Shown: positions 1 to 12,406, numbered from the stretch's first letter. The stretch is 64,000 bases of DNA from Psilocybe azurescens (GCA_023853785.1 JAJIRX010000496.1:496001-560000), one strand, 5' to 3'. A program made the numbers and translations. Notes: generated by a model not told the origin, from the letters alone.

Positions 1-1447
1 GCATCTGCGAAGAGCTTTGCGCTACCGCTGGGTCGCGATGTAGAGCCTGAGATGTGATTTTTCGTATTCGCAAGTTGTAGACATGAGTGTAGGCGTTTTG
101 AGATGGGATGCGCCTGATAAGAGGGAAGTCGATGTGTGGTTCGAAGGCTCAGACAAATTGGTTGCATACAGAAAGTGAAATTTGCGTTTGTTGTTCTTTG
201 TCACACTTCACTCTCTCTTTCAATCGTCGTTCTGCTCCACTTTGCCTCCAGTCCTCAGCCAGATCACCAATTTCTATGACTCCGTCGTCCAAACTAACTC
301 ATAGAACATTTTTCAATCCCTTTCGGTCTAATAATATATATAGCCTGCCAAAGCTTGCTGCAACTTGTACGCGCAGGATGAGAAGACTTCTCGCAGTTCA
401 CAGCCTTCTCGTTCTGTTGAGATTTCCAGTCTTTTGCTATTGCGCTTTCCGCTCTGGAATAGCCTCCTTAATTTTGTATCAATATGCGGCATCCTGCTCT
501 GGGAAGGTAGAACCTGCAACTTGCAGTAGGCCTTCGGGAACCTAGTACCAGTGGGCAAAGGAAGAAAACATCTGCAACCTTTCCTATCTTCAAACCTCTT
601 GGGAAATGCTTTATCCCCATCGACAATGAGGCTCTTCGCCCTTTCTTTCAAGGTCATTCTCCGTGTACCGCGGGACATACGAGCTGTCAGTGAGCAGTTG
701 CGCCCTCATGTCGGCTTGACGTCTCCGAAGAGCAAGCGGTGACACAAGTTACTTTCGCCATCTGCGTATGCGTGCGCAACCTTTAAAAGATACATCAGCA
801 TTCGCAGCGATACTCAAAAATAAAACGCCGCCTCAGTGGGACTATGTATGTAGTGGATTATCATATGTCGGTCTGCTGATGACCATGGACATTGGCCAAG
901 CGGCACCCTCTTCCATTTGGGCCAAAGGTCACTTGTCGAGAAATGCCGACAAAAGGCTTGCAAGGTCTTTATTTTGTATGGCCGATTTGCTTGCGGATGA
1001 TCATCGGACGATGAATGCTTAGACGCCCATTTCTGGATCCATTATATGGTAGCCGCATAGTCTTCTAGCTATCGGTAGATAGCAGATAACATACTCTGCG
1101 AGTCCCCAATTTTGCCATGTACGCCGTCGCATTGTTGATCAACACTTCGAATGCACGCACTGAGTCATCAACAGAAGTGTAGCATGCGTCGGTGAGTGCC
1201 GTTGTCCGTACTCATATCTATGCGCATCGTTCTCATGCTTTAGTGAGTAAATCAGAAGATTATACCTGACATCTTCTAAGAATAAATTATGTCTTCTCTT
1301 GCCATAGATGCGTATCATCGGCAGCAAGCTAGTTGGTTGAATCCATAGAAAGCATATACGTATACATATCCTCACCACCTCGAGTGCTATTTAAGGAGTA
1401 TAGAGCTTGAACTTTCAAGCAATCATCTGCGTTCAAGTCGCACAGAC
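1..1447. other. Intergenic, no supported gene
   Basis: Open frames exist on both strands, the longest about 145 codons at 108-545. None shows a recognisable domain, signal peptide or consistent splice structure. The last 70 bases are the promoter of the small secreted protein gene that starts at 1448. Confidence 0.5.
1388..1395 (+). promoter_or_regulatory. TATA-like box of first hydrophobin-like gene
   Basis: TATTTAAG lies 60 bases before the ATG at 1448. The paralogue at 3537 has the matching TATTTAAA at nearly the same distance, and both have a CTCGAG a little further upstream. The conserved spacing supports a real core promoter. Confidence 0.55.
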
Positions 1448-1833
1448 ATGCATAGTCACAGCACGAAAGCCACACTCCTTGTCACTTTGGGCCTCATCGC
1501 ATCTGTGGCCAATGCCAACCCATTGCCAGAGCTCGATAAACGCATCACTTGCATGATAAATTTTATACCCGCCTGCTGCAACTTCATGACATGGGAATCA
1601 TTTCCGGAAATCCTTCCCGGCGAAAGTGAAGGATGCAAGTGTCGTATCCTTCCAAGCAGATCCGTACTTGCTTATTAATGTGCTACACCTGACTTTTAGG
1701 CTCAACACTGGCTTCCGAACCCAATGGTGTTTGTCCCCCTGAGGCCAGTCCTGCCGGGTGCTGCAAGCAGAGCCCTTTCGTTAATGGTCAGCTATTTAAT
1801 GAGGGCGGCACATTCAGCTGTTATGGACAATAG
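1448..1833 (+). CDS. Small secreted hydrophobin-like cysteine-rich protein, copy 1
   Basis: Predicted 106-residue secreted protein from two exons, 1448-1634 and 1700-1833. Residues 1 to about 23 are a signal peptide (LLVTLGLIASVANA). A short pro-segment follows, ending in DKR, a Kex2-type dibasic site just before the first cysteine. The mature part has eight cysteines ordered C-CC-C-C-CC-C with spacings 7, 18, 10, 8 and 18, ending CYGQ. The order is that of hydrophobins. The first three spacings fit class I, but the fourth (8) exceeds the usual 5-6. The intron uses GC-AG (GCAAGT...TTTTAG); this is supported because the spliced frame matches the paralogue at 3537 (SEPNGVCP...GCC...CYGQ). Likely role by analogy is a secreted surface or apoplastic protein. 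Another kind of small secreted protein remains possible. Confidence 0.75.
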
Positions 1834-3536
1834 TGGAATTTTTGCACCTACAATACATAGGCACGAGCGCTAGCCAGGGTAGCAATCTAGCATTAGTTAA
1901 CTTGGGGAGCAAATCAAGGTTCGGGAAAGACTCGGAACGTGGGCAAAGTGTGACCGGCACTGTCGAAATTGAATTCATGACCATTACGTTGTTCTACTTG
2001 TTATGAGAAAGGGCTTTTGGTGTGTTTCGAGCAAGACAAGCGGCCCAACTTTGCCCACGCAAGTGGAATCTCGAATTGGGAAGCAAGTCCTGCCTAAAAG
2101 GGTAATTCAGGAGTCCGAAAAGTTTTATGGATTGATGGTAAGTTCGTGTTCTTAGCTAACCACTGCCCTTCACGAGTACTTCATCATTGTATATGTCTTG
2201 CATGCTCGATCATATCCCAATTTCAAGAACCTCAGTCTCTAGATATTTGCTCAGTCTCGACTTCTTGTAATCTTGTTCTGAACTGTCAGCCACTCAGCAT
2301 GCTCAACCGAATCATTTCAGCACACGGAGACTCGCCAAAAATTGTCCTTATTTCTTGGATTTCAAAACGTGGCATCGATTCTTGGACTAGGAATATGCCA
2401 CAGATCAGGACCCTTGCTGTAAAAGAGATACGCCCTCCCTCAAACATCCTGGCAGAAGGAAAGCAAAATATAAACCCGGAGTCGAGGGCTATGTCAGATA
2501 ATGGCATGCACTTCGACATCGCCGCCACTCTTTCGTCGTCTGGATCTGATTTTGTGTCAATGACGACTTGCTTCTCTCAAGTTGCTCTGGCATCATTCTG
2601 TGTCTACCGAGGAGTCCCACATCCTGAATCCAGGGTGAACTGCTTTTGCGTGCTACAGTCAACGAATCTAGTTATTAGGAGATACACGATGAACGGAGAC
2701 CTTCGACTGAAAGGCGAATCCAGGATCCATTGGCTTCTAACAGCACTGATTGACAACACAAGTACCCAGCATGCTAAAGTTTGTGGTAATGATCCTCTCG
2801 GATCATGACGAAGCTGCGCATCATCATGAGACTCTAGATTCAAACCCATGGTACTCAGAAGGAGGGCTTGCCCTGACTCCGGATCCCTACATATCTCATC
2901 GCATCAAATCAACAACCGGATTGCAAGTTTGACAGAAATGCTTAAGTACTTAGGTTATGGCCGAGATATGCACCTCTTAGGCGCTCATAATTCTCACTCT
3001 TTTCGGACTTCTCGCGGGTCTTTTGCACATTTGTGTAAACTAATTGTATGATTCCTCCGATTATGTATCAGCAGACACCTTTCTTTCGGAGAATCCTGTC
3101 TGAGGACCTCATCAAGATACTGACATTGGACAGCCCCGGGAAACAATCCATGTCAACGCACGGTAAGAGTTCGCCCATATTCTGATTATAGTTTCTAACA
3201 GTCATAACAGGATGTCGCTGTCCAGGGATTGTTGAAATAGCACTCAGGGGCATGCATTGGTAAGGCGCTTTGCCTCTACAAAATCCTTATTCGATCAGAA
3301 AACATACATCCCCGGTTCCTGACTTGTTCTAAGAATAAGTGGTATGTGCTCCCAGAATAGCTCAAATGAAATCTGTTGAGTAATTAGTGACATCCAGGTA
3401 AGCCAACCCTTTGAAAGCATGTATCCCCACCGCCTCGAGTACCGGAGTACCCCATTGAATGTTAGACGGAGGGTGAGGTATTTAAACAGTCTAGAATTTT
3501 GAAGAAATATCCAAGTTCAGTCGCTCATTGACAGCC
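1834..3536. other. Intergenic region between the two hydrophobin-like genes
   Basis: No gene is supported. A 220-codon frame at 2146-2808 (+) has no ATG near its start and no recognisable domain. The first about 170 bases resemble the 3' flank of the paralogue (around 4020-4090), so the duplicated unit included downstream sequence. The promoter of copy 2 ends the region. Confidence 0.4.
3479..3486 (+). promoter_or_regulatory. TATA-like box of second hydrophobin-like gene
   Basis: TATTTAAA lies 58 bases before the ATG at 3537, matching the element of the paralogue at 1388. Confidence 0.55.
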
Positions 3537-3933
3537 ATGCATCTCTACAGCGTTAAATCTACACTAGTCGTTCTGGGTGTCGTCGCCTCATTGGCCAATG
3601 CCAATCCTGTGCCAGAGCTCGAGAAGCGCATCACCTGCTCGCTCAACTATATTCCCGCCTGCTGCAACTTCATGGAATGGCAGTCATGGCCGACTGTCGT
3701 ACCTGGCCTAAGCCTAGGATGTGAGTGTTGCACGCCAACATCCTAGTAAACCCACACTTGTTTGTTAACGTGCTATATCGTCTTTTCCAGGTGCCCCATT
3801 GGCTTCGGAGCCCAATGGTGTCTGTCCCACAGGAGCCAGTGCTTCTGGGTGCTGTCAGCAGAACCTTTTCACTGCCGGCCAGCTATGGTATCAAGGGACC
3901 AATAACAACGAGGTCTACTGTTATGGCCAATAG
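3537..3933 (+). CDS. Small secreted hydrophobin-like cysteine-rich protein, copy 2
   Basis: Predicted 108-residue secreted protein from exons 3537-3720 and 3791-3933 with a normal GT-AG intron (GTGAGT...TTCCAG). It has a signal peptide (VVLGVVASLANA), a dibasic EKR site, then eight cysteines ordered C-CC-C-C-CC-C with spacings 7, 18, 10, 8 and 21, ending CYGQ. It is a clear paralogue of 1448-1833: identical intron phase, the shared block SEPNGVCP and the same C-terminus. The first ATG in frame with good context is at 3537. Its 3' flank leads directly into the FunK1 gene at 4818, and part of that flank was copied with the FunK1 duplicate at 30 kb. Hydrophobin identity is inferred from cysteine order only. 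Confidence 0.78.
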
Positions 3934-4817
3934 TGGGCTTTTAGCACAAACGACAAGCTGAGGCCAGGGTGACAAGTAGTTATGTAGGAGTAAAAAGATT
4001 TAGGCCATGGATCAGATGATCGGACTGTGACTGCCATTATCTAATTTGAATTTATGATCTTCGCGTTGCTCCATTGTGCTGCTTGCCCGAAGCCATTGTA
4101 GTCCAGATGCGTTTGAAATAACAATCAAAATAAGTGCGTCAGTATGTAGCACACCGACAGAATACACTGTTTTTTTAGTTCAGAATCCGGGCGCGGTAAA
4201 ATTGAGGAAGCTTAAATGTACAGACCAAATTCCGCCAATATTCAGCGTTTAACTTCAGCATGATGAGCTTCAATATTAATACGCCAATTGACCTACCCTT
4301 ATTTTTTCCACGTGATGTGAAACACGCGTCTCGACTTAGCGGCGGGTACCGTGTGGCCGACTCCTCAACCCGTTACTGGTGACTTCTCTATCCTCGATCA
4401 GTACATACCAACTCCTCAATCCAGGGCCGGAGTTCTGATATTCTCTGTCTACGGATACACCATTCTATCTGGAAGTTGGAAATCATCCGAAACCATACAT
4501 TGAACCGCCGTATTCGCACAAATCTCGTGGCTACCTGAATCTCAAATTTCTGATTGCCTCATTTATCCTACTTTGAACGCGAAACATTGGCCCACCCATT
4601 GTCTTTGCCTCGCTACTCCAGACCATTCTTCTAATATTGGACGCGGCGAAACCAAGCGAACTACGCAAGAACTTCTTCTACATTGTTTCTCCTCCGACTT
4701 ATCGGGTACCAAAGACAACGAAATAGGTATTGGTCCATGAACCACAGCTAAGTGCCACTCTTCCTGTGTGCATAAATAGGTTTAGTTCTTCAGCGTTGGT
4801 AAGTTATCTTTTCCCCT
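3934..4817. other. Intergenic; promoter region of FunK1 copy A
   Basis: From about 4026 onward this matches the DNA upstream of the FunK1 copy at 30199, apart from roughly 200 bases (about 4095-4290) absent from the other copy. CATAAATAG at 4771-4779 may be the TATA box. No gene is seen. Confidence 0.5.
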
Positions 4818-7478
4818 ATGTCTAACATTCCAACATCTCCTGACGAGGTTCCGCCTCCAACAGTTATACGCTCCCAAGTTACCTTCTCTACACCGATAAA
4901 GCGCTCCTTACAAGGATCACAACAATTCTACTCTGGCACTCCTATGGACGCTAGTGAATTTCAAGGACGTATGGCGCAAGAACTCCAGAACCAATGGGTT
5001 GGCCCAATGCCTATCAACAAGTTCATGGACGAGTTCCTTCCACTTCCCGCAAAGGTCTCTTCTCCCAAACCTACTTTTGCTAAGGAACATTTTGTCACTA
5101 TGGCAGATTACAAGGCTGAGAAAGACATGTACGATCCCTTTGTGAGTTTCAACCACTTTCAGTCTGCTGCAGTTGATTGACTATGATGGGGCGGTACAAC
5201 ACAGATTGCACTTGTCGAGTCGGCACACGCTATGCCAGGATTTAAACTTGTCAACACGTCGGTAAACTTTGATCCAACGCTGAGGCAAGTACCGGGCATG
5301 AAGAACAAACCAGATGTCTGCGGCTACAAGAACGGGGTCAACACCAATACCATTCCGACGAAATACGAGGATATGGAGTTGATTTTCGAATTCAAGCCGG
5401 CCAGCGCACAAGCCAATCCTTTCAACGACCCCCCAAAAAAAGTCGAAAGAGCCATTGCCAGAGGACTTTGAATTCGAGAATACAGGGAAACAGCACGCTC
5501 TTTGCAGAGGGCAACTTGCTTGTTACGCTAGGGTGTGGACTGCTAAACAGCATCGAACGCACTGTTTCATGGTCTGGATTGGGGGCCCATATGCCCGTAT
5601 TATTCGTCTCGATCGCTCGGGTGGGATTGTCTCTGAACAATTTCAGTACGAGGCTAATGCTCCCCTTCTTCTCGAATTTCTATGGCGATTCTCCATCACC
5701 TCCAACGAAGCCCGGGGCATGGATCCGACTGTGACTCGTGCTTCACTGGCAGAGACCAAACTTGCACAAGATAAACTATATGCATGGAAGCGCGGTGAGA
5801 GGAGCGTGTTCAAGCTGAAAATTCCTGATCCTACTCAGGTTGATCTCAACAAGAACCCCGATGTAAATCCTGACCGCACTCAGGATGAACTCAGCACTAC
5901 CCACGATGTTACTCTTGACCGCACTCCTGATGATTCCCGCAAGACCCGCGACGTATTGGTATGGGGACCTTTAGCGGACCCTCAGTCTGTGACGGGAAGA
6001 GCCACTCGCGGCTACCCTGCTCTAGATCTCACTTCTGGGAAAACTGTATTTGTCAAAGATTCATGGCGGGCTTGTGGGCCAGGCATGGAAAAAGAATCAG
6101 ATATTCTCAGGTTTCTCAATGAGAAAAAGGTTCGCAATGTACCTCGAATACTCTGTGGGGATGACCTTCCTGGACAACACCAGACTACGGCCACCCAGGA
6201 TTTTGCTGACGAGGACTGGAACGCAGGCGCACGGAAAGCCCAATTTGTCCAGAGAGCACATACACGCTTTGCAGAAGATTTCATTGGCCTGCCTCTCTAT
6301 AAATTTGCATCGGCCAAACAATTTTTGCAAGCCGTCTATGATGCGTTTCTGGGTGCGTCCGAATTTTAATATCGTCGTGGTTATATTTCTAAAGGAGGAT
6401 ACTCTGTCTAGCTCATCAAGATGCCTATGAGAAATGTGGAATCCTGCATCGCGATATCAGCGCTGGCAATGTATTACTGAAAGCAGGCGGGGGTGGTATC
6501 CTCAACGACTGGGATCTCGCACGATATGTTGACAAGGATGACAGAAATAAACACCATCCATGCTTTCGTTCCGTGAGTCTTGATCTTACATTCTCAGGTT
6601 TTATGACCGCTGATTCTATAGCCCTACTCAGGGGACATGGCAATTTATGTCGATTGGACTTCTTACGAACCCTGCCAAGATACATCATGTTCAGGACGAT
6701 ATGGAGTCGTTCTTCTGGCTCGTTCTTTACCATATACTTCGGTATATGAAGCATGACAAAGTTACTCAATTGGAGGACATAATGGTTGATATTTTCGACC
6801 AATGCAACAAAGCCAAGGCCCAGGGACTGGAAACTGGTGGGCATGGAAAATTGGGCCTTCTTGCCATGGGAACCTATATCGGTTCAGATTTTGAGGTTGC
6901 TGGCAATCAACCATTAACCGATTTCTACGACAGCGGCAAGAAATTTTGGAAAGCATGGTATTCCTACATCAGCGAACGGCAGGATGACATCAACAAGCTC
7001 AGGCGCTCTGCCCGAATTTCGCACGAAGAAGCGTCAAATCGACTCCCATTTGTACACCCGTCTGGTGTAATCGACCATAGCCATATATCATCCCTGTTCG
7101 CAAGTGCACTTGCGAGCGGCAATTGGCCCTCGGATGTCGAAGCAGTTGATTACCTGTCCAAGACCGAGAAACGCGGTCGCGACGAGGATCAGGAAGAGGA
7201 CCCCGTCTACGTCAAATCAGGAACAAAGGCCAAAAGGAGCACTATAAGCATGGACAACAGGACGTATAAGCCATCGACTAAACGAAGTATGGGATCGTCG
7301 AATCTAAGACCTCTTCCGGCTCTCAACCTTCAAGAAACTGCGCCTGTTACTCGAGCTCAGTCCAAGGCTGCTGGGTTGTCAGGAGACAGTTTAAATGAAG
7401 TTTTCTCGTAGACGTATTATTTTATATCTTGTATTTTATTGCCACCTATATATGATCAATTTCCACCGTCAACCGTCG
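4026..7478 (+). repeat. Segmental duplication, donor-side copy (FunK1 A segment)
   Basis: This stretch is repeated, in the same orientation, at 29603-32864. It covers some 3' flank of the hydrophobin-like gene, the promoter, the whole FunK1 gene and a short 3' tail. Homology stops just after the shared AACCGTCG. The flanking hydrophobin-like gene exists only here, so this is more likely the source than the 30-kb copy. Confidence 0.85.
4818..7411 (+). CDS. FunK1-type protein kinase, copy A (one frameshift)
   Basis: Fungal-type serine/threonine kinase of the FunK1 family. Four exons: 4818-5141, 5205-6352, 6412-6572 and 6632-7411, about 803 residues if the frameshift is set aside. Motifs: a conserved N-terminal block (residues about 45-108), catalytic loop HRDISAGN (exon 3), metal-binding NDWDLA in place of DFG, GTWQFMS at the activation-segment end, and DDMESFFWLVLYHILRYM in the C-lobe. 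The tail is charged and Ser/Thr-rich (KAKRS, TRAQSKAAG), possibly nuclear. A run of seven A at 5435-5441 has one base more than the intact copy at 30199 and shifts the frame, so the gene is either freshly broken or misassembled. All splice sites match copy C. Substrates are unknown for this family. Confidence 0.85.
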
Positions 7479-7879
7479 AGCACCTTTCAATTACCTTTGT
7501 TACTTCGCATACTTATGATCGCCCTCATGAGTCTCATAAGGTATGCAGTAGCGTATAGCAATTTTAGTGATTCTTCGCAAGTTCTTCGTGTTTTGTTCGA
7601 ATTGTTCGAATTTCTACCTACCATCTTCTATTTTTAATGTCAGTGGAGTCCAAAAATCGGTCAAACCAGGTTGATTTTTGTTCTCAGACCACGGTCCAAC
7701 TGCAGTCAATTTGGCACGTAAGGCTACTTATTCTGACTCGGACGCACCAAAGGGCCTACCCTTATTAACTGCACCTCATGCAAGAAGACGTGGATTGAAC
7801 AATGGAGGTTCAGAGTCCAGAGCTTCAGAGCCTAAATAAATCTTGAATTTCGATCGTCTCGTTTAACCCGTCCATTGTG
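7412..7879. other. Intergenic 3' flank of FunK1 A
   Basis: The first about 65 bases are the shared tail of the duplicated segment. The remainder is AT-rich with no recognised gene. Confidence 0.4.
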
Positions 7880-8780
7880 TTAACCTCGCGACGTGAGGCC
7901 GTCTGCCCATAATCGAACGCAGCGAAACCAAACGAGCTACGCGAGAGCTACTACATCCTACTTATCCGTTGCGAACAAAAAACATAGCAAGTGTTTTGCA
8001 AGCGTCACTGTTCCTTTTGCATAAATTGGCTGGGTTCTCAGCGTTTGGGAGTTGTTTTTACACCCACGTATTACAAGAATACTGTTTTGGCACTCCAAAC
8101 AACTCCAATAAATTCCAACAACGCGTTAATGGGCTGGGGCCCTCAACGATTGGGACCCCGCCCGACATTACGATGTTACCATGGACGACGAAAACGTGCC
8201 TCGTCAATATTCCTCGGTAAGCTCCCACTTTCCTTCGTTGACGACCTCTGATTTCAAAATATTATCTCAGGGAGCGTGGCAGTTCGTGTCCACTGGGACT
8301 CTCCTTGAGCCCGACAACGGACACCGTTCAAGGTGACATGGTGTCTTTGTTCTGGCTTGTTCTTTACCACACATTTTGGTACATGAAATACGATAAACTC
8401 GTGGGCTTGAAAGGTGTCTTACACGACATTTTCGATCAGGTTAATGAGGCACACGTTGAAGGCGGACTGGACACCGGTAGGAAAGGGGAAAAAGCATTTA
8501 AGTGCTCACCGTAATTCCTCTTGGTAACAATTTGCACTTTGAACGAAATGGTATGGATACGCTAACAGCAGAAGGGTCGCACATCGACGACCTCGTGATC
8601 TTAGAGGAGATTCCGCTCGAAGCGGCGTCTAACCGAATCCTAATTGATACTAGCCAACATCAGGCAAGAAACCATGCGTAAATGACATCTCTGTTCTCTA
8701 CCACACTCGCGAGAGAAAATTGGCCCTCAGATGCAGTGGTTGTTGATTACTTGTCCCAATCTCCAGACATAGAAACATGA
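7880..8780 (+). pseudogene. FunK1 kinase relic (copy D)
   Basis: Decayed FunK1 remnant. Bases about 7915-8050 resemble the FunK1 promoter (GCAGCGAAACCAAACGAGCT, and GCATAAATTGG before CAGCG). The sequence then jumps to the activation segment: NDWDPARHYD around 8140, a likely intron 8218-8270, GAWQFVS, then DMVSLFWLVLYHTFWYMKYD near 8338-8397 and NWPSD near 8720. The N-terminal domain, ATP-binding lobe and HRD motif are missing, and frames shift at least twice. It matches FunK1 A and C in order but is much more diverged, so it is an older copy that lost its middle by deletion. Confidence 0.7.
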
Positions 8781-9429
8781 CCTCAATGAGGACTAGGAGG
8801 ACACGGCTTATCCGACTTAATTCGCGTCTTCTAAGACCTTGACTATGCAGCTTATACTAATAGTTCGTGTTTTGCTCCTACTACTGAGAATATGTTGTCA
8901 TTCACCGCCTTACCAGATGGCCAACCCATTTCAATACGACGTGATGCACACGGTGCGTCTCGTCTTGGCAAGGCCCGGATTGCCGTATTACTACTTAATA
9001 CGTCCTTCTTGCTTCTTCACCTTCATTGTCCATCCACATCAATGCCTGGGGTCGGAAATGGTCTGAAGACTGAAGATCGAATGTTGCGACATGGGACTCT
9101 TGAATGTCCGTTGACTCGGAATACACCAATTATTTGGAAATTGAACTTCACACTGGGGCAAAGAGAATGCAGTCGAAGTATTGCGCGCGAACGTCTGATG
9201 GCCTAGCCATTGTGCAAACATAGAGGCATTCGGACTATAATCGGAAGCTGCGTAACTAATCCCAACCAAGGTATAATCTAATTCATTGTTCTCCCGGTGA
9301 ATTGGTTTGTTCAAACAATGGTGATCAGTATTGGGTCATGGATTGCAGTACCTTTTTCTCTATAAACATGTTGGTGCTATCGTTCCTTCCCTTTATCAAC
9401 TTCCGCATCTTATACCGAGAATCCAGATT
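8781..9429. other. Intergenic between FunK1 relic and FunK1 B
   Basis: No gene is recognised. Short frames on both strands lack motifs. A possible TATA element (CTATAAAC) is near 9359. Confidence 0.4.
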
Positions 9430-11676
9430 CAAACAGCCCTCTCTTCACAAGCCACTGTACGGCGCTTCAACCAAGAATTGAAGCAGCGGAACTCTGTTAC
9501 TAAGATGGATGCCAGTTATTCCCAACACGCCATGGCTGCTGAGCTTCGTGGCCTCTGGGTCGGGCCAATGTCTGTTGGCAAATTCATTGAGACCTTCCTT
9601 CCACTTTCGAAGGAAACCCTGGCCACCAAGCCGACCTTCGAGAAGAAACATTTTGCCACTATGGCCGATTATACGATAGAGAAGGACATGTACGATTCTT
9701 TTGTGAGTATAAGAAGCCTCCAAACGTTCAGCAAGTATCTAACGACAATTTGGTTTGTAGATCGCTCTGGTCAAGGACGCCAACGCTATGCCTGAATTCA
9801 AGCTGCTAAACACTTCCGATCATGCGAATGGAAACGTCCAGGCGCTTAAAATGAAGACAACCCCGATGTCTCCTGTTACAGGAACTGTGCTGATACCGAT
9901 GACAAAAAGTCGACTATATTCGAGGATATGGAACTGATTTTTGCTTTCAACTCGCCAGAGGCAAAGTCTGATCTTTTCGTGGACCCTCCATCAGACACTT
10001 CGGCTTGGCAAGCAGAAGATTTTTTATTCAGGAATGAAGAGGATGCGTATAGCCTTCAATGTGGAGGTCAGATTGCATGTTATGCTAGCCTTTGGCTTGC
10101 TCGTCAACACCGCACCCATAGCTTCATTGTCTGGATAGGAGGACCATGGGCTCGCATTATTCGTCTTGACCGATCAGGAGGTGTGGTTTCTGAGAGCTTC
10201 GAGTATGAAAGCAAAGGGACTTTTCTTCTCGAGTTTCTGTGGCGTTTTTCAGCATCTACCGATGCGGCACGGGGATGGACCCAACAGTTACTCGTGCTTC
10301 AGCAGACGAGTCCAAGATTGCTAAGCACTACCTGCAAGAGTGGAAGCCGAGTAGTGATACGTCTGTTTTCAAGCTTCGTATACCTGATCCTACCGAAATG
10401 ACTCCAACAAAAACACGCGAAGTATTGGTGTGGGGACCATTAGCGGACACCCGATCTGTTACGGGGAGGGCTACTCGCGGCTACCCTGCTTGGGATCTCG
10501 AATTGAATGCGAAGGTCTTTGTTAAGGACTCTTGGCGAGATTGTGGGCCAGGCATGGAGAAAGAAAGTGATATTCTCAGGTGTCTCAATGAAAAATGGTT
10601 CGCAATGTACCCCAATTGATCTGTGGGGATGATCTTCCTGGATTGTACCAATCCACTCTCACCCAGGATTTTGCGGATGAAGACTGGAATGTAGGCGCAC
10701 GGAAAGTACAGCTTGTCAAGCGAGCACATAGCCGTTTCTCAGAAGATTTCATCGGCATTCCTCTCTATAAATTCAAATCGTCGAAACAATTTTTGCAAGC
10801 CGTCTACGACGCGTTTCTCGGTGTGTCCACATCTTATTATAATATTACATGATTGATTTAAAGGAGAATATACTATCTAGCGCATCAAGATGCGTACGAG
10901 AAATGTGAAATCCTCCATCGTGACATCAGCGCCGGAAATGTATTGATGAAAGCAGGTGGAGGTGGCATTCTCAACGACTGGGACCTTGCGCAATATGTTG
11001 AAAAAGATGACAACAAGAAGCATCATCAGGGCTTCCGTTCCGTATGTCATTTGGAATTTTAGGATTCGTGACCACTGAATCTATAGCTCTACCTCAGGGA
11101 ACATGGCAATTTATGTCGATTGCGCTTCTGACAAACCCTACCAAGATACATCGTGTTCAGGATGATATGGAGTCCTTCTTCTGGCTCGTTCTTTACCATA
11201 TACTTCGGTATATGAAACATGACAAAGTTGCTGGGCTGGAGATTATTATGGATGCTATTTTCGACCAATGCTACAAAGTAAAGGTCCAGGGACTGCACAC
11301 GGGCGGGGGTGGGAAAAGTTCCGTCCTTTCGGGCGGCACCTATGTTGGTATAGAGTTTACAGTCCCCAATAATCCGCCGATGACATACTTTCTGCGGAAT
11401 GGGAACAAACTTTGGGCAAAATGGTATCAATACATGTGCGACAGAAGGATGCAAATACAGGACCTCATGTATTCAGATGACTCGATCTTGATTTCGTTTG
11501 AAGAGGCATCTAATCAAATCCCATTTGAACCACCGGAGCAGACAATTACCCATACGCACATGGCGTCCCTTTTCGCGACCGCACTCGCGAAAGTGAATTG
11601 GCCCTCGGATGTCGAAGCTGTTGATTACCTGTCCAAGACCGACAAGTGTAGCCATATCGAGGACGACAGGTTTTAG
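9430..11676 (+). pseudogene. FunK1-type protein kinase, copy B (decayed)
   Basis: Third tandem FunK1 copy, about 60-75% similar to A and C by eye. Exons by comparison: about 9430-9702, 9761-10820, 10881-11041 and 11098-11676. It keeps LHRDISAGN, NDWDLAQ, GTWQFMS and the C-lobe block. Damage: no ATG where A and C start (first in-frame ATG is 9505); one base lost near 9855 (compare A at about 5300-5310); one base lost near 10271 (GGGGATGG against GGGGCATGG); one lost near 10593 followed by TGA at 10618. It also stops early, lacking the last about 70 residues of the basic tail. Some shifts could be sequencing errors, but the lost start and short tail point to a true pseudogene. Confidence 0.75.
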
Positions 11677-12406
11677 GACTTTGAGGAAACAGCTTAAATG
11701 CCAGAGCTCTTCCTTGTAGCATCGAAAGCGTCATCTTTTGTATCATGTATCTTACATCCATCCACTGTATATAGGCTCTCGCTCTGTGAGTATCCACGGA
11801 GCTCTTCTGATTTGAACTTTGTAATCTCACTTAATTTAATCATATGGTTGTCAATGCGTTGAACGACTCGACGAAAAATGAAGAGCATAGAATGCCCAGT
11901 TGAGCATGGCACCAGGATGACACTGGCTTCAACTTGTATGGGCAGCGGACGCCTAAAACTCATCAATTTTTCTCAGTATTGGTCAAACCTTGGCTCATTC
12001 CTTTCTTTACCGAATATAGTTTACTCCTACATGCACAGATGAAAAGGCCACACCGAGTCTTCAACAGATTCGAAGTCATTAATTGAAAGCAAATAGGGCA
12101 GAAATTAGCCAGAAACTTGCCAAAATTGGAAGCAGTTTTAGTTTTAAACTCCGAGTCCGACTTCCAGATTCAGAACCAACGCCTTCATCAAACGTCCCTC
12201 ACTCACACTTAGCTATATCTTCACAAACCCTTTACGCTTTCGTTATTCTTCGAATATCGAATAGAATAAGGGATTAAATAAAGCTACATCTTTCCCAGCC
12301 GGCAGGTTGCCATTTGCCTGGCTTACCTGCATACCATTCCCAAGCCTTCAGCTTTCCATAAGCAAGGAGGACTGGAAACAGACGATACGTCTGCAACGAA
12401 GGAGAG
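11677..12406. other. Intergenic; 5' region of cyclophilin gene
   Basis: No gene is seen. The region separates the accessory FunK1 block from the conserved block and must hold the promoter of the cyclophilin-RRM gene. Confidence 0.45.

Noticed and set aside
108..545. 145-codon frame on the + strand at the window start
   Set aside because: No domain, no signal peptide, low complexity of plausible codons, and an equally long opposite-strand frame at 328-678. Likely chance.
2146..2808. 220-codon frame on the + strand between the hydrophobin-like genes
   Set aside because: It begins with GTG, the first ATG lies well inside, no homology is recognised, and the opposite strand is also open. Kept only as a remark in the intergenic entry.
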